NCBI GenBank assembly: GCA_911728435.2
Contig: OU452199.1
Coordinates: 3,792,860-3,856,859 of the forward strand
From: Apoderus coryli
Taxonomy: Eukaryota; Arthropoda; Insecta; Coleoptera; Attelabidae
Direction of reading: 5' to 3'
DNA length: 64,000 bases
Shown: piece after piece, positions 61,801 to 64,000 of the stretch
How the letters are laid out: the number at the start of each line of letters is the position of its first letter
How positions within the stretch are numbered: the stretch's first letter is position 1
Translations under genes and position numbers: made by a program
The notes under the pieces: model-generated
Seen by the model: only the letters and a program-made list of their open reading frames with translations
The model's database searches: none
Told to the model about the DNA's origin: nothing

Positions 61801-62426
61801 TTCAGAGCCTATTGAAATGGAGTTGCCAGATCACACAAACGCCTACACATTTTCCTGGAAACCCGACTACAGTTTATGTCTAGTAAGCTCCAAAAGCGGT
61901 GCTCTATTATCTTATGATAAGGATCTAACGTTAACGAACACAACATATTTACAACAAAAATTGCAACACATCACTTGGCACCCTGATGCAGTGAGCAGTG
62001 ATAAGTCTATATCGAAATACTGCAACTATTTCGCTGCAGTAATTAAGAACACTGAATGTGTGATATTTGATGCTGACCTGGATTTCAATGATAATATAGT
62101 GTGCCGATTTGGTGCGAAAAAGCTCATAACTGCTCTTAGTTGGTGTCCACATGAAGGTGACCGAATTGTAGTTGGATTTGATGAAGGATATGCAAATGTA
62201 AGTCAAATTTGTATGTTTAGTTTTTGCATTCAAATGCATTTAATTTTTTTACAGGTTTACAATATACAGTCACAAGAAGTGTTGGCAACGTACGTACCAA
62301 CAAATTTTGAAAATATTATTTGTCTAAGTTGGAGTCCACTCGATCCCAGTTACATACTGACAGGACTAGGGGGAAATAAGTTACAGATTTGGGATGTCAG
62401 CAAGTGTTTACCGCTCGCAGATGAAG
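46805..62426 (+). CDS. GEMIN5: GEMIN5 (SMN complex WD40 protein), N-terminal 11 exons, 3' part beyond window
   Basis: Gemin5 binds pre-snRNAs through its Sm site and m7G cap using twin WD40 propellers and delivers them to the SMN complex. Exons: 46805-46977, 47041-47170, 47231-47462, 50829-52307, 52359-52491, 55108-55320, 55381-55626, 55689-55860, 61563-61740, 61806-62197, 62255-62426; 3520 nt, about 1173 residues, phases all consistent. Start MNELVIPACPNWYES parallels the conserved N-terminal PNWY of Gemin5. WD40 landmarks: LLVSLAEDKIVKLWNV, YRLRGHDKSVVSLAWCP, REHNIYIWRAGTDGR (spanning the 52491/55108 splice), KVTALAWHPTQEFLLAFG and LSWSPLDPSYILTGLGGN. Exon 4 is 1479 bp and inserts about 470 extra residues with tandem repeats into the first propeller. 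The last visible exon ends DVSKCLPLADE at a GTAAGG donor; the remaining C-terminal dimerisation/TPR-like half is not seen. Introns 3, 5 and 8 are packed with transposons. Confidence 0.92.
47570..47844. repeat. TACCGAAA-rich repeat interrupted by Transib
   Basis: Contains iterated, partly inverted TACCGAAA/TTTCGGTA motifs, including the hairpin pair AGAACCAATACC (about 47609) and GGTATTGGTTCT (about 47654). Matching sequence (AAAGTTTCGGTATCAA) resumes at about 50765 on the far side of the Transib, so this looks like a small host repeat into which Transib inserted. Confidence 0.45.
47845..50746 (-). mobile_element. Complete Transib DNA transposon (2902 bp) in GEMIN5 intron 3
   Basis: Terminal inverted repeats are identical for the first 26 bases and begin CACAGTG, the consensus heptamer of vertebrate recombination signal sequences and a known Transib end. 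They are flanked by a perfect 5-bp target duplication CGTCG at 47840-47844 and 50747-50751; Transib elements characteristically make 5-bp GC-rich duplications. The element encodes a single uninterrupted two-exon transposase on the minus strand. Structurally this is a complete and apparently young copy. Confidence 0.95.
48069..50475 (-). CDS. Transib transposase (RAG1-related DDE enzyme), intact, 2 exons
   Basis: Exon 1 is 50475-50457 (MDCGEP plus one base, GTAAGT donor); exon 2 is 50119-48069 after a TTTTTTCAG acceptor. Together they encode 689 residues. The core matches the RAG1/Transib fold: first catalytic Asp in CKWGCDGAQQ (D281), second in MFTMVDGKVCN (D386), glutamate in QLSEEASEARNR (590-594 region). 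RAG1-like zinc-binding pairs are visible as C402-x2-C405 (ICYICG) and H568-x4-H573 (MHKILIHG). Other hallmarks: PSSPRYCRPIRIRFVKE, GFGNTNDGNTSRRFFE, FPWHPMTPT. An acidic/serine-rich C-terminal tail follows. There are no stops or frameshifts. A frame starting at 50138 (MLFFF...) reads through the acceptor and is probably not the true start. No RAG2-like partner is present. Confidence 0.92.
51365..52210 (+). repeat. 204-bp in-frame tandem repeats in GEMIN5 exon 4
   Basis: AAGAAACTGGC recurs at 51365, 51569, 51773 and 51977, exactly 204 bases apart, encoding four 68-residue units (KLASDVKCKKSELSEQSEDN...). A partial fifth unit starts at 52211 after a 30-base insertion. Units 2 and 3 are almost identical, so duplication was recent, while units 1 and 4 have diverged slightly. 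The units are acidic, serine-rich and probably disordered, with one conserved VKCKKSE basic patch each. Confidence 0.95.
52665..52825 (+). repeat. LINE/repeat fragment, inverted copy of 54405-54520
   Basis: The sequence from GTAGGCGGTTGTCTCA to TTTGTGAATTCGAGGAGG is the reverse complement, with small changes, of 54405-54520, and runs into a piece of repeat family Y ending at the mariner TIR. The two copies therefore flank the mariner as inverted arms. Confidence 0.65.
52828..53819 (-). mobile_element. Fold-back mariner with dead transposase
   Basis: TA dinucleotides flank both ends. The ends are inverted over 199 bases (52828-53026 versus 53819-53621), far longer than the usual mariner TIR of about 30, because the 5' end of the element has been replaced by an inverted copy of its 3' end. 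The 248-codon minus-strand frame (53673-52927) contains mariner transposase from LTDLHKTQRLGSALTFLERY onward: TGNETWVAY, LLHDNALPHVANRTKDL, YSPDLAPSYYHLFLHLKK. Two of the three catalytic aspartates of the DD34D triad are changed (D to N in TGNETW, D to Y in APSYYH). The first 25 or so residues of the frame are antisense of its own C-terminus. Confidence 0.88.
53822..54195. repeat. Repeat family Y and associated dispersed repeats
   Basis: 53822-53870 mirrors the repeat piece on the other side of the mariner. 53943-54014 matches 1380-1453. 54046-54195 is a full copy of family Y with the GATCGACGAAACGGCCG phrase. Confidence 0.6.
54195..55070. mobile_element. Rearranged LINE fragment with internal inversion
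   Basis: Minus-strand 54395-54200 encodes an upstream RT piece (FLSRASESGDQVHTLLDFSK, then DRVNRRLLVHKH), while plus-strand 54440-55060 carries the following RT parts in decayed form (LLFNLFINDIEQCF, the FADD box lost, then a C-terminal region). The two halves point in opposite directions, as in 5' inversions produced during target-primed reverse transcription. Many stops. Confidence 0.6.
55899..56225 (-). mobile_element. Possible retrotransposon N-terminal fragment
   Basis: A 106-codon minus-strand frame contains KLFPGRTLDQIKSHRRMESY, a Myb-like phrase seen N-terminal to reverse transcriptase in some site-specific or RNA-gene LINEs. It is not followed by a reverse transcriptase. Identification is tentative. 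Confidence 0.35.
56596..57981 (-). mobile_element. DDE-type transposon-related ORF with probable internal deletion
   Basis: A 461-codon open minus-strand frame. An acidic N-terminal part is followed by a basic cysteine-rich segment (CKESCKKRCNKLIDYNQR, then IHETYWLLSWNDQRKFIL) and a DDE-like segment FIFWLDNCSAQNKNWAFMSF with GHTFMSADSMHHQIE. The DNCSAQNKN and GHTFM..D.MH..IE motifs are typical of a large family of transposon-like insect proteins (DUF7869-type). In those proteins a long conserved block separates the cysteine-rich region from DNCSGQNKN; here they are nearly adjacent (VCKTFFQFTLHNCDAKHF), so the middle, including the first catalytic Asp, seems deleted in frame. Family naming is from memory of the motif only. 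Confidence 0.6.
58020..58105 (-). pseudogene. C2H2 zinc finger fragment
   Basis: Minus-strand reading gives YDCDCGKSFANSDNLRKH, then a stop codon, then RYHC, which is the C-x-C...H spacing of a C2H2 finger interrupted by a stop. It is a small decayed piece, possibly brought in by a transposon. Confidence 0.4.
58165..61060 (-). mobile_element. CR1/Jockey-like LINE split by a later LINE insertion
   Basis: The minus strand has upstream RT parts at 61060-60785 (LNPAFIVKDCASVFAKPIST, NFWKLSRMSPIFKKS) and 60685-60161 (VIYTDFTKAFDRLDQGILL, TSGVPQGSVLGHHLFMCFIN, LLFADDFKVYS). It then resumes at 58905-58464 with GDQVFICDDVKDLGVLFDAQ and a C-terminal region, ending in a TAAA-type tail at 58165-58180. 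The missing junction between DSVPLK and GDQVF is exactly where the + strand LINE 58906-60165 sits, so both halves were one element. Confidence 0.8.
58906..60165 (+). mobile_element. 5'-truncated CR1/Jockey-like LINE nested in another LINE
   Basis: An open frame 59006-59911 encodes the RT C-terminal half with MAPLLFSIFINDIG and LLFADDMKLYR, then the usual extension (SRLEYASLVWSPIYDMH). The 3' UTR ends AATAAAGTGTATTTATTTAT, an ATTT microsatellite tail at about 60130-60165. It disrupts the minus-strand LINE above and is therefore younger. Confidence 0.85.
61061..61562. other. Unassigned intron 8 sequence of GEMIN5
   Basis: Follows the poly(A)-like run at 61026-61036. It includes an imperfect hairpin (TTATGGCGTAGGTTACAAACG / GCCATAA around 61128-61155). 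Minus-strand frames here may be the upstream part of the neighbouring LINE, but no domain is recognisable. Ends with the GEMIN5 acceptor before 61563. Confidence 0.3.
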
Positions 62427-62429
62427 GTA

Positions 62430-62690
62430 AGGGATTTATTATTGCATCATCTGTGTTTCAGACGAAGATTTCATTTGCCACGGAAAAATATCTCAATCTA
62501 GCTAGCTTCAAAGAATTCACCAAAGCATTACCATGAATTTTTCAAAAAGTCTTCCCTGTATGCTGGTAGTCGAATATATAATCAACTAGACACAGATTTG
62601 CGACAAACACCAAATATAAGTATCTTTAATAGTATATTAAGTATAAAGGGCGGTAAAGCATTCGTTGCATCCCGCCGCTGTGCAGCTACA
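62430..62690 (+). mobile_element. Probable LINE C-terminal fragment
   Basis: One plus-strand frame reads HEFFKKSSLYAGSRIYNQLD, then TPNISIFNSILSIK, resembling the last residues of CR1/Jockey ORF2 proteins. The last exon frame of GEMIN5 appears to continue into this sequence only because the GTAAGG donor at 62427 is read through. Confidence 0.45.
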
Positions 62691-62719
62691 CAGCGAAGGG
62701 CTGCAGCGGCTTTACCGCC
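62649..62719. repeat. Nested GC-rich hairpin
   Basis: GGCGGTAAAGC (62649-62659) pairs with GCTTTACCGCC (62709-62719). Inside it, GCCGCTG (62674-62680) can pair with CAGCGGC (62704-62710), or CGCTGTG (62676-62682) with CACAGCG (62689-62695). It is strongly GC-rich in otherwise AT-rich DNA, probably the core of a small palindromic transposon. Confidence 0.65.
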
Positions 62720-62864
62720 AGTGGTGCTTACAACTGTTTTTCGCCTGCCTTTTCATACTACAATATTAAACCAAAATAACTTTATTTTAATAATTAATTA
62801 TTACTGTTATGAACTGACAGTTTTTGACAGTACTTAATGGGAGTATTTTTTGACGTACATGATA

Positions 62865-64000
62865 ATTTATTTATTTATTTATTCACGTACAAAGTCCATT
62901 TATACAGCATACAATATAATATAACAAATATAATTCCATGCAATACTACACAAACTTAACAATTTTACAAAACCTAAGAAACTTCAAATTACACAATAAG
63001 TAGACAATTTAAACATAATTCAAGTTATACTAAAGCTATTCGCAAGACCCACGCCAGGAATAAAAGGAAAACCATGATCGTCAACGCAACAGGCATCGAT
63101 TGACTTACGCAAAACTGCCGTCACGACGCCCACATTTCAAACGACGAATAAATTCACCTATAGGCGCAAAGAAATCAACGCTTAAGCAAGAATTCGCCAT
63201 CCTGGCCACTCTAGCGACAAAACTATTTCCTCCATAATTTGTACGGTGAAATTCCTCATGGAAAAGGTGAGAGTATCTATTGTTCCTAGACGGTACATGA
63301 AAATGAATATTGGACAACAAATAAGAAGACGATACCATATTGTTCAAAAGCTTATAAAGTATTAATAGATCTCTGACGACCCTGCGATCACTCAATGTCG
63401 TAAGCCCCAGCTCGCTCATCATTGTTCCATAATCGAACACAAAATCGATAGGACGCGGACGACCAAGCTTAAAGTGAACATACCTAAGGAAACGCCGCTG
63501 AACGCTCTCACCTCGGGCAGAATGGCAACTGTATGACGGGGTCCAAACCGCCGAGGCATACTCCAAATGTGGTCTGACGAGCGTCGTGAATTCTAATAGT
63601 ATTCACATTACTGAAATCAACCGAGCAACGCTTTATGAAGCCCAACACTTTCAGAGACCTGGAAGTCGAGTGCCTGATGTGATCCACAAAGCTCAAGGAA
63701 GTGTCCAGGTAAACTCCCAGATCCTTGACCGAAGATTTGTATTTTAGGACTGAATGGTCGACAAAATACTCATACAAAAGAGGTCTCCTGGTTCGGTTGA
63801 AATTTACGCAAAAGCACTTAGAAACATTTAAAGTCATACCATGCAACTCACACCAATGCACAAATCTCACAACATCCTCCTGCAGAAGATAACAATCTGT
63901 GGGACCTCCGATACGCCGGTAACACTTCAGGTCGTCGGCGAAGAGCCTGAATTCACTGTGAATGAAACACTGCTTGATATCATTTATAAATAAGTTAAAT
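62865..64000 (-). mobile_element. CR1/Jockey-like LINE, 3' part, running off the window
   Basis: The minus strand from the window edge encodes FINDIKQCF, LFADDLKCYRR (catalytic box at about 63945), then frame 63870-63508 (VKDLGVYLDTSLSFVDHI) and, after a frameshift near 63560, frame 63566-63105 (MEYASAVWTPSYSCHS). The 3' end has a TAAA-type tail at 62866-62886. It presumably lies in the next GEMIN5 intron. Confidence 0.85.

Noticed and set aside
62427..62536. GEMIN5 C-terminus reading on to a stop at 62534-62536
   Set aside because: A GTAAGG donor follows DVSKCLPLADE, the continuing residues do not resemble Gemin5, and known homologues are several hundred residues longer. Treated as intron read-through.

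Overview
The window is nuclear DNA from an AT-rich, intron-containing, transposon-loaded animal genome, almost certainly an insect. The genes have short exons with GT-AG introns. The interspersed repeats (CR1/Jockey-like LINEs, mariner, Transib, P-like and Harbinger-like elements) are typical of insects. A HORMA-domain meiotic gene is present, which argues against Drosophila-like flies. A beetle or similar insect is plausible, but the order cannot be fixed from sequence alone. All exon boundaries below were read by hand from splice signals, codon phase and family conservation.

Layout of host genes: (1) PEPCK, + strand, 1088-9939, 11 exons, complete. (2) POLR1C/RPAC1 (shared subunit of RNA polymerases I and III), - strand, 12111-13575, 6 exons, complete. 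(3) PSME4/PA200 proteasome activator, - strand, 16358-28875, 23 exons, complete at about 1824 residues. (4) A FAST-kinase-domain (FASTKD) mitochondrial RNA protein with a RAP domain, + strand, 29895-35816, 8 exons, divergent from PSME4 across about 1 kb. (5) A HORMA-domain meiotic axis protein with a PHD finger and a C-terminal winged-helix-like segment, + strand, 37459-44017, 9 exons. (6) DPM1 (dolichol-phosphate mannosyltransferase), - strand, 44936-45786, 3 exons, convergent with the HORMA gene. (7) GEMIN5 (SMN complex WD40 protein), + strand, from 46805 to at least 62426, 11 exons seen; its C-terminal half lies outside the window. The genes are unrelated housekeeping and germline genes, with no sign of an operon or gene cluster.

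Most of the rest is mobile DNA, largely inside introns. PEPCK introns hold a Harbinger-like element and two LINEs. The POLR1C-PSME4 interval holds a P-like element carrying a THAP first exon, with an empty-site paralogue about 3 kb away. PSME4 introns hold a 71-bp minisatellite, two LINE remnants, a tRNA-like/SINE repeat within a palindrome, and a fold-back repeat. FASTKD intron 3 holds two LINEs. HORMA introns hold LINE pieces, a mariner-type MITE and an open RNase H LINE ORF. GEMIN5 introns hold a structurally complete Transib (the RAG1-related superfamily) with an uninterrupted two-exon transposase, a fold-back mariner, a DDE-type element with an internal deletion, and nested LINEs.

Most noteworthy: the HORMA-PHD-winged-helix architecture (Hop1-like, unlike mammalian HORMAD1), the intact Transib whose termini start with the recombination-signal heptamer, and a GEMIN5 propeller interrupted by about 470 residues that include four 68-residue tandem repeats.
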